Virus record (IMG/VR): IMGVR_UViG_3300034096_000377
Span: 1 to 30,504 of that record
Source of the DNA: a virus
Strand: one strand, 5' to 3'
DNA: 30,504 nucleotides
This document shows positions 6,949-14,376 of the stretch, in pieces. How positions within the stretch are numbered: position 1 is the first letter of the stretch; every line of letters begins with the position of its first letter. The notes beneath the pieces are model-generated. The model saw only the letters and a program-made list of their open reading frames with translations. It was not told the origin of the DNA and did no database searches. The translations under genes and the position numbers were made by a program.

Positions 6949-7357
6949 CTTCTTGGTCTTTCTTTGGATTCAGCTTGTCAATGATTGCACCAAACAAAGA
7001 ATGACCAGTGATTTTTTCCAAGTTTTCATCCAGACTTTTGATTTCAATGAATGCAATCAGACCAGACACCATCTTTGTTGCTGGAAAGTCTTGAAAGAAA
7101 AGCAATTCAAGTGCATGTGCTGCAATGATTGCAATTGAATAAGCAATGTATTTTGGAATAGTTCTGAACATCTTTTTGCTTTCAATCTTTTTTCCAGATT
7201 TTTTTGCTGCAAGAATTCCAGTCACAAGGTCTGCAACAACAAAAAATCCAACAGCAATCATGAACCATTTTATTGGTGACAAGAATGCAAGAAGATAGGT
7301 CAATGCAAGTGTGATGATGTTCATTTTTATCACAAGCAATGTTTTCAATTTCAACAT
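6908..7357 (-). CDS. Phage holin, 149 aa
   Basis: Three or four hydrophobic helices (about residues 12-27, 31-50, 69-87, perhaps 91-104) and a strongly charged acidic C-terminal tail (PKKDQEDDNDKSDTD) are typical of the holins encoded beside endolysins. The FFVVADLVTGILAAKKSGKKI stretch (cut at residues 38-57) matches the conserved Asp-Leu-Xaa-Thr-Gly turn of the toxin-secretion/phage-lysis holin family. Holins form inner-membrane holes that time lysis and free the endolysin. The start at 7357 is preferred because its leader AAATAAAATC is the same as that of the gene at 7682. An internal ATG at 7324 would lose 11 residues and might give a second, regulatory form. Confidence 0.8.
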   Translation of the reverse strand: MLKLKTLLVIKMNIITLALTYLLAFLSPIKWFMIAVGFFVVADLVTGILAAKKSGKKIESKKMFRTIPKYIAYSIAIIAAHALELLFFQDFPATKMVSGLIAFIEIKSLDENLEKITGHSLFGAIIDKLNPKKDQEDDNDKSDTDAEGK

Positions 7358-7376
7358 GATTTTATTTTTGTTTCAT

Positions 7377-7682
7377 TTATACAATATTAACAATATATCC
7401 AGCTTCTTCATAAGCTTTTGCAGCATACTTTTCAGCCATCTTCAAATCTTGAATTTCACCTTTAGCAAGTGTGACATTCAGATTCTGATTCACAACATCA
7501 CAAGCTATTGGTTCTTGTCTATTATAGAAATCTTCATCTTGAAATAAGATTCCAGCAACTTCCATTGTCTTTCCATCAGCACGTGCAACAAATTCCAGTC
7601 TATTATAAACAGATGGAATTTCAACTGTTGTTCCATTGATGATGATTTTCTTTTCAGCTGTTGCACAAATTTGTAAAGCCAT
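7377..7682 (-). CDS. Hypothetical late protein, 101 aa
   Basis: No family recognised. The first ~60 residues are beta-rich (KIIINGTTVEIPSVYNRLEF), and the last ~25 form a helix (KMAEKYAAKAYEEAGY). It stands between the fibre-like gene and the holin in the late operon, so it may be a minor virion component or fibre accessory protein. The start is preceded by an AATTAAAAAATAAAATC leader, A-rich and without Shine-Dalgarno. The segment 7683-7710 is such a leader and contains no gene. Confidence 0.65.
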   Translation of the reverse strand: MALQICATAEKKIIINGTTVEIPSVYNRLEFVARADGKTMEVAGILFQDEDFYNRQEPIACDVVNQNLNVTLAKGEIQDLKMAEKYAAKAYEEAGYIVNIV

Positions 7683-7710
7683 GATTTTATTTTTTAATTA
7701 TTATTTATTT

Positions 7711-8580
7711 TTATGGTAGGTCAATATATCTTCTCCAAGCTGCACCATTCCACATGTTCAATTGATTTGTTGTTGTATTAAAAACAAACAAACCAAGTGC
7801 TGGTGCAGCAATTGCATTTCTTTGAACTGTGGTCATTCTTGGAAACAAAACACCACGTGTTGTTGAATCCATCTGGCAAAGTGCTGAAGGTGACAACAAA
7901 GCACCAGTGCTTCCAATTTTTGTCTGACCAGTTCCAGTCACAACAAAATCATCTTGTGTGTTTGCACTGTTTCTGACACGAATTGCAAGGTCTGTTGACA
8001 ATGCACCTTTTGAAAATACATCAACAACAGCACCATCAAGAATCTGATTTCCAATTGAAAGCTGTTTGCTTTGTGAAAGTCGCATTGCTTCTGTTGCTGG
8101 TGTCAATGTTGCATTGTTTGTCACAGTCCAGTTCCATCTTGTTCCTTGTCCAACCGATTGCTGTGCAAGTGCAAATGTTCCAACAGTCACAGCACCACCG
8201 ACAGCACTTAAAGACATCCAGTTTGTACTACTATTATAGACACCAGCTGGTCTTTCAAATATCACTTGCAATGGCTTTGCATCAGCATTGGTGTCACCTT
8301 TCATGTTCACACGTGCAATTGGTGCAACTGTTCCAAGACCAATTCTTTTGTTCACAAAATCATAGTACAAATTTGCATTGTCTTGTTCAAGTGCAGCGGC
8401 TGCACCAACAAACAAGAATGAACCAATTGTTCCACCAGATACAGCACCACCAATGGTCATTCCAACTGGTGGTGAACCAACATTCACTTTGGAATCAATA
8501 AAATTGTGGAACTGTTGTTCTGTTGGAACATTACCAGTTAAAAAATATTGTTTTAGTTCTGCATCTGATTTAATTGCCAT
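7711..8580 (-). CDS. Tail fibre-like structural protein, 289 aa
   Basis: The N-terminus DAELKQYFLTGNVPTEQQF is an attachment-type helix seen in fibre-like proteins. It is followed by Gly/Ala-rich beta repeats, IGLGTVAPIARVNMKG (about residue 76 on), and a C-terminal MDSTTRGVLFPRMTTVQRNA...LFVFNTTTNQLNMWNGAAW block typical of fibre and receptor-binding proteins. It lacks an obvious S74 intramolecular chaperone at the end. It lies between the connector and lysis genes. It is a candidate for host recognition, together with the beta-helix protein at 22370-23635. Its start overlaps the connector stop by 11 bases. Confidence 0.65.
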   Translation of the reverse strand: MAIKSDAELKQYFLTGNVPTEQQFHNFIDSKVNVGSPPVGMTIGGAVSGGTIGSFLFVGAAAALEQDNANLYYDFVNKRIGLGTVAPIARVNMKGDTNADAKPLQVIFERPAGVYNSSTNWMSLSAVGGAVTVGTFALAQQSVGQGTRWNWTVTNNATLTPATEAMRLSQSKQLSIGNQILDGAVVDVFSKGALSTDLAIRVRNSANTQDDFVVTGTGQTKIGSTGALLSPSALCQMDSTTRGVLFPRMTTVQRNAIAAPALGLFVFNTTTNQLNMWNGAAWRRYIDLP

Positions 8581-9259
8581 AAAAATCTTCTTCTGTTTGA
8601 TTTATTGGTCTTTGATTGTTTGGTAAGTTGTTGATGATATTTGGAACACCAACTGGTCTGATGTTAAAAGTTTTTCTTGGATTCACCTTGAAGTTTCCAT
8701 CAGTCTGTGAATAGTTCACAGCATCAAAAGTGTCATTCACTTCACACATTCTTCTTTTCAATCTGGACAACCAGACATTTGCTTTCTTTGAAACATTTGC
8801 AATCAATTCAGCACGTCTTTGGTCAGTGATTTGTTCTGAAGTGTCTTCATCAATTTGAACAATTCCATATTGTGTCAAGTTTGTTCCAGCCCACAACAAA
8901 AAATTTCCATAACTAACAAACACCAAGAATGGTTTCAAGAAGTTCAAGAAGAATGTTCCAAGTTGATTCACTGACCAGTCAGCTGGATTCAATGATGGTT
9001 GACTTCCAGTGTTTGCATTGATAGCAATATAAACTGAAGAACCATCAACAACCAAATCATTCACAGCATAAACTGTCAAAGCATTCCAATCAGCATATCC
9101 ATTTGGTGCAGCAAGAATCAAAGCATTGAACATATTGTTTCCAATGACTGGCTTCAAATCAAATTCTTGTGCATCCAGAATGTTGTGATTGAAAATTCTG
9201 TCTTCAATGTTCTGTGTGAACTGTGTTAATTGTTGTATGTCAATTTTATTTATCAGCAT
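8570..9259 (-). CDS. Head-tail connector-like protein with inserted carbohydrate-binding-like module, 229 aa
   Basis: The helical scaffold (LGTFFLNFLKPFLVFVSYGNFLLW about 100-123, then FGIVQIDE-like YGIVQIDEDTSEQ and a long helix) resembles DUF6712-type connector/adaptor proteins of Bacteroidota phages, and it directly follows the portal gene. Inserted at residues ~57-95 is a short module with the spacing W58, T62, Y64, ND68xV, Y77, P88, W95. That is the signature of CBM5/12-like (chitin-binding type 3) domains: W...T.Y..GD.V...G..Y......P......W. Such modules often decorate virions or exoenzymes. Both the connector role and sugar binding are inferred from patterns. Its start shares base 9259 with the portal stop. 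Confidence 0.6.
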   Translation of the reverse strand: MLINKIDIQQLTQFTQNIEDRIFNHNILDAQEFDLKPVIGNNMFNALILAAPNGYADWNALTVYAVNDLVVDGSSVYIAINANTGSQPSLNPADWSVNQLGTFFLNFLKPFLVFVSYGNFLLWAGTNLTQYGIVQIDEDTSEQITDQRRAELIANVSKKANVWLSRLKRRMCEVNDTFDAVNYSQTDGNFKVNPRKTFNIRPVGVPNIINNLPNNQRPINQTEEDFYGN

Positions 9260-10659
9260 TATTGTGGTGGTGTTGGTGGTGCTGGTGGTTGTCCACCAAA
9301 GACCATAAGGTTTGCTTTTTCTTCTGCTAAATTAAACAAAATAATCAAGATTTGAACTTTCTGTTGTGGTAACAACACAGCATCAGTCAACACTGATTGA
9401 AGTGATTGTGTTCCACCAACACCAAGTGTTTCAGCAAGTGACACACCACCACCAGTGTCAGTCTTTGGAAGTGCATCAAAGCCACCGATGATTCTTTTTT
9501 CATCATTGGTCAGCACAGCAAGAATTTCAGCTGGAATGAAATCAATGATGTTCAATGTGGTGATTGTCCAGTCAAGTGGATTTCCAGCTGCATCTTTTGG
9601 AAACATCATCCTGAATGCTGATGACAAAAGATTCTGGTCATTCACAATTGAATGATTGAACAGCTTCATGTTGTTTGCAATTGCTTGTGTGTTTCCAAGT
9701 CCTTCTGGCATAGACAAACCAACAAGCACTGGTGGAACACCGATGTGTCTGCAAACTTTTCTTGCAACCCTGTCTGTTGCTTTGTCAACACCATCAAGCA
9801 AGTCAGCAAGTGGAAACTGTGTGACTTCTGGAAGTCCTTCTTTTGTTGGTGACTGAAGATGAAGAACTGTTGCAGCATCTTCACCAGTGAATGCAAGAAG
9901 ATTTTTGTCAAACTGTTGTGCATCTGTCAAACCAGTTGTTGAATCAATTTGCTTGTCATCAATTTCACCAACAGTTGCAATGATGACATTTGGTCTGAAA
10001 CCTCTGTTGATGTTTCTGAATTCCAAGCGCATCAAACCAGCATCACTTCTGATGTCATCAAGTCCAGCATAATATTGTGGCACTGGATAGTGTTGTGAAT
10101 AGGGTGAAAGTGTATAAGAATAAAGCAATTCACCACGCTGTGTTCCATGTGTCTGAATGTCTTTCTTGATTTCTTTCAGTCTTTCTTCTGGTGTCAGATT
10201 TGGATTGAAAACTTTGTATCGAATATTTTTTTCTTTCTTGAATTCTTTGTTTCCAAGTGTTTCATTGTACACAAAATTTCCATCATCAGTCTTTCTGACT
10301 TTCTGAAATGGAAGCAATGTGACTTCACCAACACTTCCATCAAGTGCAAACAAGATGTGAAATGCAAATCCATTGAACATTGCTTGATAGTATGAAGCTT
10401 CAGCAAGAAGGTCTTTTGCTGTCTGGTCTGGATTGACCTTCTTCAGATTTTCATTGTCTTTTGTGAATCCATCAGCTTGAATGAATGCTGATAGTTGTGC
10501 CATGCAAGAAGTTGCTGTTCCAGAATCTGAAACAACCTTCAACAATTCTTGTGGCAAAAGGTTTTTGAATCCGTAATTTATGACACCATCAGATTTGTTG
10601 ATTGAATTGTCTGGAATTACTGCTTCAATTAGCTTGACCAGTTGACTTTTCAGACCCAT
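9259..10659 (-). CDS. Portal protein, 466 aa
   Basis: This is the dodecameric gate through which DNA is packaged. Supporting features are the size, the position with head genes, a central clamp region (QYYAGLDDIRSDAGLMRLEF about 205-224), and the conserved VCRHIGVPPVLVG (about 326-338) followed by GLGNTQAIANNMKLFNHSI. This 'IGVPP..L.G..' plus Asn/Gln helix pattern is shared by HK97/SPP1-type portals. The C-terminus has LGVGGTQSLQSVLTDAVL and ends in a Pro-rich PPAPPTPPQ tail. It is transcribed after protease and capsid, the reverse of the usual portal-protease-capsid order. The start overlaps the preceding small gene by 35 bases. Confidence 0.85.
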   Translation of the reverse strand: MGLKSQLVKLIEAVIPDNSINKSDGVINYGFKNLLPQELLKVVSDSGTATSCMAQLSAFIQADGFTKDNENLKKVNPDQTAKDLLAEASYYQAMFNGFAFHILFALDGSVGEVTLLPFQKVRKTDDGNFVYNETLGNKEFKKEKNIRYKVFNPNLTPEERLKEIKKDIQTHGTQRGELLYSYTLSPYSQHYPVPQYYAGLDDIRSDAGLMRLEFRNINRGFRPNVIIATVGEIDDKQIDSTTGLTDAQQFDKNLLAFTGEDAATVLHLQSPTKEGLPEVTQFPLADLLDGVDKATDRVARKVCRHIGVPPVLVGLSMPEGLGNTQAIANNMKLFNHSIVNDQNLLSSAFRMMFPKDAAGNPLDWTITTLNIIDFIPAEILAVLTNDEKRIIGGFDALPKTDTGGGVSLAETLGVGGTQSLQSVLTDAVLLPQQKVQILIILFNLAEEKANLMVFGGQPPAPPTPPQ

Positions 10660-10876
10660 GTTTCAATTTTTTTTTGTTGTGTGGTGTGGTGGTTTTAGTT
10701 TCTTTTGCATCTGTTTCAATTGATACTTCAACCTTTTCAATAACTTTCTCATATTGACCAGACTTGAAAAGATATTCACCAATTTCATCTGTGAAATTTG
10801 CTTCAGTCACAAGACCAAACTTTCTGGTGAAGATTTGAACACCTTCAATTTTCAATTTATAGTTCTGTGATTCCAT
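10625..10876 (-). CDS. Hypothetical small head-region protein, 83 aa
   Basis: The first ~50 residues look like a small beta/alpha fold (YKLKIEGVQIFTRKFGLVTE). The rest is a basic, Thr/Lys-rich disordered tail (ETKTTTPHNKKKLKHG). The gene lies between capsid-proximal genes and the portal, overlapping both neighbours (20 bases upstream, 35 downstream). A small head accessory or connector role is possible. No family is recognised. Confidence 0.6.
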   Translation of the reverse strand: MESQNYKLKIEGVQIFTRKFGLVTEANFTDEIGEYLFKSGQYEKVIEKVEVSIETDAKETKTTTPHNKKKLKHGSEKSTGQAN

Positions 10877-11078
10877 CTTTCAAATATGTTTGAAGTTTTC
10901 TGTATGCAAATTGTCTATCACTTTGACATGTTCTGCACAACTGTGCTGGTTTCCCTTGAAAGGTGAACACTTCAGCAAACATGTCAATGATTCTGGTGTC
11001 AGTTAAAAGTTTTGCAAGTGGAACTTCAAGTAAAAGTTCAACCTTTTTCTTCAAGTCACCACTTGCATAAACTTCCAT
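10857..11078 (-). CDS. Hypothetical small late protein with CxxC, 73 aa
   Basis: A short protein with a helical N-terminus (KKKVELLLEVPLAKLL) and a CRTCQSDRQFAYRKLQTYL segment near the C-terminus. The Cys48-x-x-Cys51 pair could bind a metal only with partners from another chain, since no second Cys pair exists. It starts four bases after the tube-like gene ends and overlaps the following gene. I cannot assign a function beyond membership of the head/neck cluster. Confidence 0.6.
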   Translation of the reverse strand: MEVYASGDLKKKVELLLEVPLAKLLTDTRIIDMFAEVFTFQGKPAQLCRTCQSDRQFAYRKLQTYLKDGITEL

Positions 11079-11082
11079 TTTT

Positions 11083-11679
11083 TTATGGTGCTAAATTTGG
11101 ATAGGTAATTGCATCCAATCCAATCAAATTGTTTGCCAGTGTGTCAGCTGGTTTGTAATTCATTGGAAGGTTTGGAACATTTCCAGATAGTGTCACACGA
11201 TAAACTTTGTCGTCATTAATTAACACACCAGTTCCATTTCCAGTTCCAGCTGTTGCTTCAAGACCAAATGAAGCAAAGTCAAGCAATGGTTTGTTGGAAA
11301 TTCCATAAGCTTCAATCACACCATCATTTGTCTGAACAAAAGCAAACATGTTTTCTGAATTCACCAATTCATCAACAGCACTTCTTTCAGCTGCACTTCT
11401 GAAATAAAGTGCAAGAATCACTGATTGATTGAAAAGATTCACTGTTTCACCAGCTGTCAATTCATAAGTTCCTTGATGTTTTTCTTTCTTTCCAGAAAAA
11501 GCTTTCAATGATTTTCCAGTCAACAAACTGAAGGTCAAAATTTCACCATCAGCACCAAAGGTGATTGTGTCAATGTCATCTAATTGACCAACACGAATCA
11601 ATAAATTCACACCACCAACAGCTTGTAGAGCTTCACATGATGGAATTAAATTTCTGGTTAAAAAATTACAACTTGCCAT
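11083..11679 (-). CDS. Putative major tail tube or decoration protein, 198 aa
   Basis: A beta-rich virion-type protein: TITFGADGEILTFSLLTG, YELTAGETVNLFNQSVILAL and a C-terminal VYRVTLSGNVPNLPMNY strand pair. The alternation of strands around one helix and the length are in the range of siphovirus tail tube subunits, and similar sequences in Bacteroidota phages are often called tail proteins. Its place next to the capsid, not the tail module, leaves a head decoration role open. The leader is AAATAAAAATATAAAA, the strong A-rich type used by the capsid gene, which suggests high expression. Confidence 0.45.
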   Translation of the reverse strand: MASCNFLTRNLIPSCEALQAVGGVNLLIRVGQLDDIDTITFGADGEILTFSLLTGKSLKAFSGKKEKHQGTYELTAGETVNLFNQSVILALYFRSAAERSAVDELVNSENMFAFVQTNDGVIEAYGISNKPLLDFASFGLEATAGTGNGTGVLINDDKVYRVTLSGNVPNLPMNYKPADTLANNLIGLDAITYPNLAP

Positions 11680-11710
11680 TTTTATATTTTTATTTTTTGA
11701 TTTCTAAAAA

Positions 11711-12706
11711 TTAACCAACATAGTTCACTTTCTGTGTTTGAACAGTCACAGCCGCTGCACTTGTGAACACTTGCTTGATGAATCTTGTGTCAGCATTGTT
11801 CTGAACAACATCAACTTTCACATAGCTGAAGTCAGAAGTCAAATCAGTTCCAAGAAGATAGTCAGACCATCTTCCAGCTGTCATTGTGTTTTCAGCTAAT
11901 GGAACAAACATGATGCGAACACCTAAGAAATAGAAATTGCCTTGTGCATCAACACTGAATTTGTCACGATAAAGTTGGTCGGTGTTATAAATTTGAATCA
12001 ATTGAAGATGACTTTCTGGTGCAAAAATTCTCACATCACCAATGTTTGATGATTGAAGCAACACGTTTGGAATTGCTGAATAGATTCTTTTGTATTCATC
12101 CCAAATGTTTATTGATGTAATTGCAACACCAGCAACATCAATTGAATTTCCAACAGCACCACGATTGTAAATTAAATAAGTGGTGATACCATCACAAAGT
12201 GTCAATGGTGCAGCTGCAACATAAGCTTTTTCTTCAGCTGTTAAATTTGGTCCTACTGGCAACAATGCAACAGCTGCTTTGGTTGCTGCACTTGCACCAT
12301 TCCAAAAGTTCTGTTCAATCAGTCTGGAAGTTTTTGTTCCATAAGTTTCCATAACAATGCGAAGCCATTCTTCTGGCATGATTTCCCAAGCACCAGAACG
12401 CATCTGTGTGCTGAATCTTGAAAACCTCAAATCATCTGGACAAAATTCATTGTAAGACATTTGCTTACATGGTGCAAGAATTGCATCATTGATGTCAATA
12501 GAACCACCAGCAACTGGTGCAGCACAAGTGTAAGCTTGTAAGGTCACATCAACATTCATTTCAGTGATGATTGTTTGTGCTTTGATGTCAGTGATTAATC
12601 TGACTTTGTTTTGTGAAACAGTTTCATTCTGGTGAAGAACTTCCATGAAGATTTCTTCAAAATATGTTCCAGTGAATTCAATCGGTGAATAAGCAATTCC
12701 AGCCAT
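11711..12706 (-). CDS. Major capsid protein, 331 aa
   Basis: Identified by position (after ClpP-like protease/scaffold and a small gene, before portal), size, and HK97-fold-like features: an N-terminal helical arm with YFEEIFMEVLHQNETVSQ, a spine helix region around WDEYKRIYSAIPNVLLQSSN, and the strand SDVRIF-like NIGDVRIFAPESHLQLIQIY. Near the end comes FYFLGVRIMFVPLAENTM, the P-domain/E-loop type ending seen in many capsids. It has no separate protease-cleaved delta domain that I can delimit. The Cys residues (58, 80, 89 region) could be structural. The ATG is preceded by an AAAAAATAGAAAA leader. Confidence rests on context as much as motif. Confidence 0.75.
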   Translation of the reverse strand: MAGIAYSPIEFTGTYFEEIFMEVLHQNETVSQNKVRLITDIKAQTIITEMNVDVTLQAYTCAAPVAGGSIDINDAILAPCKQMSYNEFCPDDLRFSRFSTQMRSGAWEIMPEEWLRIVMETYGTKTSRLIEQNFWNGASAATKAAVALLPVGPNLTAEEKAYVAAAPLTLCDGITTYLIYNRGAVGNSIDVAGVAITSINIWDEYKRIYSAIPNVLLQSSNIGDVRIFAPESHLQLIQIYNTDQLYRDKFSVDAQGNFYFLGVRIMFVPLAENTMTAGRWSDYLLGTDLTSDFSYVKVDVVQNNADTRFIKQVFTSAAAVTVQTQKVNYVG

Positions 12707-12734
12707 TTTTCTATTTTTTGTTTGATTTTTAAAT

Positions 12735-12932
12735 TTATTTTTTCTTTTTTACTTCTTTGATTTCTTCCTTCTTTCCAGATACCTTTTCAAATATCTTTCC
12801 AAGAAGTGTTTCATCTTTTGCAATGAACATTTCTGCAATTGCATCAGTCAAGTTTTCATTGGTGATTGAACTTCTTTCACCATAAGGTTTGAAAACAACA
12901 CCTTCTTTGATTTTATATTTTGCCGCTGCCAT
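12735..12932 (-). CDS. Small basic head-region protein, 65 aa
   Basis: The product starts AAAKYKIKEGVVFKPYG, has a short acidic helical middle (LTDAIAEMFIAKDETLLG) and ends in a Lys-rich stretch. Its first base coincides with the last base of the protease/scaffold gene, so the two are coupled. Small genes in this slot often encode head decoration or stabilising proteins, but no motif proves it here. The segment 12707-12734 is an AT-rich leader for the capsid gene. Confidence 0.6.
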   Translation of the reverse strand: MAAAKYKIKEGVVFKPYGERSSITNENLTDAIAEMFIAKDETLLGKIFEKVSGKKEEIKEVKKKK

Positions 12933-13483
12933 TACTTTGCACGATTTTCACGAATTCTGTTCAATTTCTTTTTCCAGTCTGGTGCATTTTCATCAGAAGT
13001 CACAACAGCTTTCTTCTTGTCATCAGCTTTTGAACCAATCACAATCTTTTTCACAGCTGTCAATTCATCTGAAATCAACTTCACAGCTTTTTCAGCTTCA
13101 ACATTTGCTTCAACTGCAACTTTCTTTTCAGCTTCAACATCAGAAAGCTTTCCTTCCAATTCAGCAACCTTTGCTTTCAATGCTGTCACTTCAGCATCTG
13201 GTTCAACAACAACAATTGCTGTCACCATTCCACCAGCAACAGACATCACATTTCCATCTTGCAACTTGTGGTCACCATCTGGTGCTGGAATTGTCATTGC
13301 TTCATCAGTGAACACAGCTTTTCCAACTTCAAGTTCACCTTCATGATAGATGTTTGAACCATCTTCAAGTGGTGTTGCATCAGCAACAATTTCAGCTTTC
13401 TTTTTTGTGGTGAATAGTGCAAGTATTTTTGCAACTGACTTTTCAAGACCAGTGATTTTTTCTTCAACTTTTACAGAATCCAT
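12932..13483 (-). CDS. Possible nested scaffold protein from internal ATG, 183 aa
   Basis: In frame with the protease gene, Met212 (codon at 13483-13481, protein start MDSVKVEEKI) is preceded on the minus strand by AATCAAATAAAAATTCAAAC. This A/T-rich stretch is nearly the same as the leaders before the capsid, tube-like and holin genes, and stands out from the TA-poor coding sequence around it. Nested scaffold genes within protease genes are well known (lambda C/Nu3). Initiation here would give free scaffold lacking the protease domain, in excess over the fusion. This is an inference from leader composition and domain boundaries. Confidence 0.55.
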   Translation of the reverse strand: MDSVKVEEKITGLEKSVAKILALFTTKKKAEIVADATPLEDGSNIYHEGELEVGKAVFTDEAMTIPAPDGDHKLQDGNVMSVAGGMVTAIVVVEPDAEVTALKAKVAELEGKLSDVEAEKKVAVEANVEAEKAVKLISDELTAVKKIVIGSKADDKKKAVVTSDENAPDWKKKLNRIRENRAK

Positions 13484-14116
13484 GTTTGAATTTTTATTTG
13501 ATTTTTGTTTATTATAAGCCATTATCATTTCAGCAATTGATGCTTTTGATTTGTTGCTGTTGCTTTCAAGATAACCAGTTGCAAATCCAAATCTGATTGC
13601 TTCATCTGCACCCAAATCAGAATCCACTGACATCAGTTCACTAAGCTTCACTTTTTCAGAATCATTCAGCTTCAATTTTGTTGCATAGAAATTGAACATC
13701 TTATCTTCAGATTGTTGCATTTCAATTGTCAATTGTTCAAGTGCATCAGCTGTCAAGACCATTCCATTCAGTGCATCACCAGACAGTCTTGGATTGTGAA
13801 TGATGAATTCAGCATTCTTTGAAAGCAATCTTTTTGAACCAGCTAAAAAAATAACAGTTGCAATGCTGTTCACTCTATATCCCTTTGTGATGATTGTCTT
13901 TCCAGAATTTACAAGCTGGTCATAAATGTCAAAGCCATGTGAAACAGAACCACCATTTGAACGAATTTCAACTTCAATTGTGTCTGCTTCATCATTGTCT
14001 TCAAGAAACTTTGCAACATACTGACTGGAAATTGTTGAATCTGGAACACCAAATGCTGTCAGCATTGGGTCAGCTTCACCAATTATTCCATCAATTACAA
14101 GTTTTGCTTTTGACAT
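12932..14116 (-). CDS. ClpP-like prohead protease fused to scaffold, 394 aa
   Basis: Residues ~1-190 have the ClpP/S14 pattern: VEIRSNGGSVSHGFDIYDQL, a Ser nucleophile at VNSIAT (Ser84), His107 in FIIHNP, and a later acidic segment (about 163-172) expected to give the third residue. Such proteases mature phage proheads. The second half is the scaffold: a linker at ~200-215, a small beta domain (EGELEVGKAVFTDEAMTIPAPDG cut at about 260-280, ending GGMVTAIVVVE), a long coiled coil (about 305-360) and a basic capsid-binding-type end (WKKKLNRIRENRAK). The protease would cleave the scaffold during maturation. An internal start at 13483 may give free scaffold. Confidence 0.85.
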   Translation of the reverse strand: MSKAKLVIDGIIGEADPMLTAFGVPDSTISSQYVAKFLEDNDEADTIEVEIRSNGGSVSHGFDIYDQLVNSGKTIITKGYRVNSIATVIFLAGSKRLLSKNAEFIIHNPRLSGDALNGMVLTADALEQLTIEMQQSEDKMFNFYATKLKLNDSEKVKLSELMSVDSDLGADEAIRFGFATGYLESNSNKSKASIAEMIMAYNKQKSNKNSNMDSVKVEEKITGLEKSVAKILALFTTKKKAEIVADATPLEDGSNIYHEGELEVGKAVFTDEAMTIPAPDGDHKLQDGNVMSVAGGMVTAIVVVEPDAEVTALKAKVAELEGKLSDVEAEKKVAVEANVEAEKAVKLISDELTAVKKIVIGSKADDKKKAVVTSDENAPDWKKKLNRIRENRAK

Positions 14117-14143
14117 CTAAGAATTTATATTTGATTCAAATGA

Positions 14144-14175
14144 TTTGATGAACAAAGCTAAATTGTTTAAATTTG
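14144..14175 (+). promoter_or_regulatory. Promoter for the ribbon-helix-helix gene
   Basis: TTTG at 14144-14147 and TAAATTTG at 14168-14175 are separated by exactly 20 bases, the Bacteroidota sigma-factor consensus (-33 TTTG, -7 TAnnTTTG). The expected start site is about 14182, giving a leader of roughly 36 bases to the ATG at 14218. The spacing equals that of the early rightward promoter at 28151-28182. Confidence 0.7.
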
Positions 14176-14184
14176 ATTTTCTAA
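14153..14184 (-). promoter_or_regulatory. Possible leftward head-operon promoter, face to face with the RHH promoter
   Basis: On the minus strand TAGCTTTG (14160-14153) fits TAnnTTTG. Twenty bases upstream is TTAG (14184-14181), one mismatch from TTTG. It would fire leftward into the protease/scaffold gene at 14116. It overlaps the opposing RHH promoter along almost its full length, so both could not be occupied at once. The -33 mismatch keeps confidence low. Confidence 0.35.
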
Positions 14185-14217
14185 TGTTAGTACTGAAAAT
14201 TAAAAACATGCACCATA

Positions 14218-14376
14218 ATGTCAGACCAAAAACAATTAAAAGGCTACATCAGTCCAGAACTGAAAGAAAAGTTTGATGCAAAAGTTGAAAAGCAATTTGG
14301 AAAAGGGAAACACACAACTGAAGTCATCAGAAAGCTGGTCATCAAATATGTTGATGGTGAAATAAAACTAAAGTGA
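14218..14376 (+). CDS. Small ribbon-helix-helix-like DNA-binding protein, 52 aa, opposite strand to its neighbours
   Basis: ATG at 14218-14220, 52 codons, stop TGA at 14374-14376. The protein begins MSDQKQLKGYISPELKEKFD. A short beta-strand-forming segment (LKGYISPEL) is followed by two helices separated by GKGKHTT and a TTEVIRKLVIKYVDG second helix. This matches the Arc/MetJ/CopG-type ribbon-helix-helix layout. Such proteins dimerise and act as repressors. It is the only rightward gene inside the 22-kb leftward late block and has its own promoter. Its 3' end overlaps the tape measure stop by nine bases. It could control the adjacent, overlapping head promoter. Codon use follows the genome rule (GAAC avoided before G, CAC before A), so it is not recently foreign. 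Confidence 0.65.
   Translation: MSDQKQLKGYISPELKEKFDAKVEKQFGKGKHTTEVIRKLVIKYVDGEIKLK

Noticed and set aside
7983-8501. Rightward open frame of 172 codons over the fibre gene
   Set aside because: Low-complexity Gln/His/Leu composition typical of a shadow frame; no leader.
12889-13346. Rightward open frames over the protease-scaffold gene (140 and 109 codons)
   Set aside because: Gln/His/Ser/Leu-rich antisense readings of the scaffold coiled coil, with no start context.
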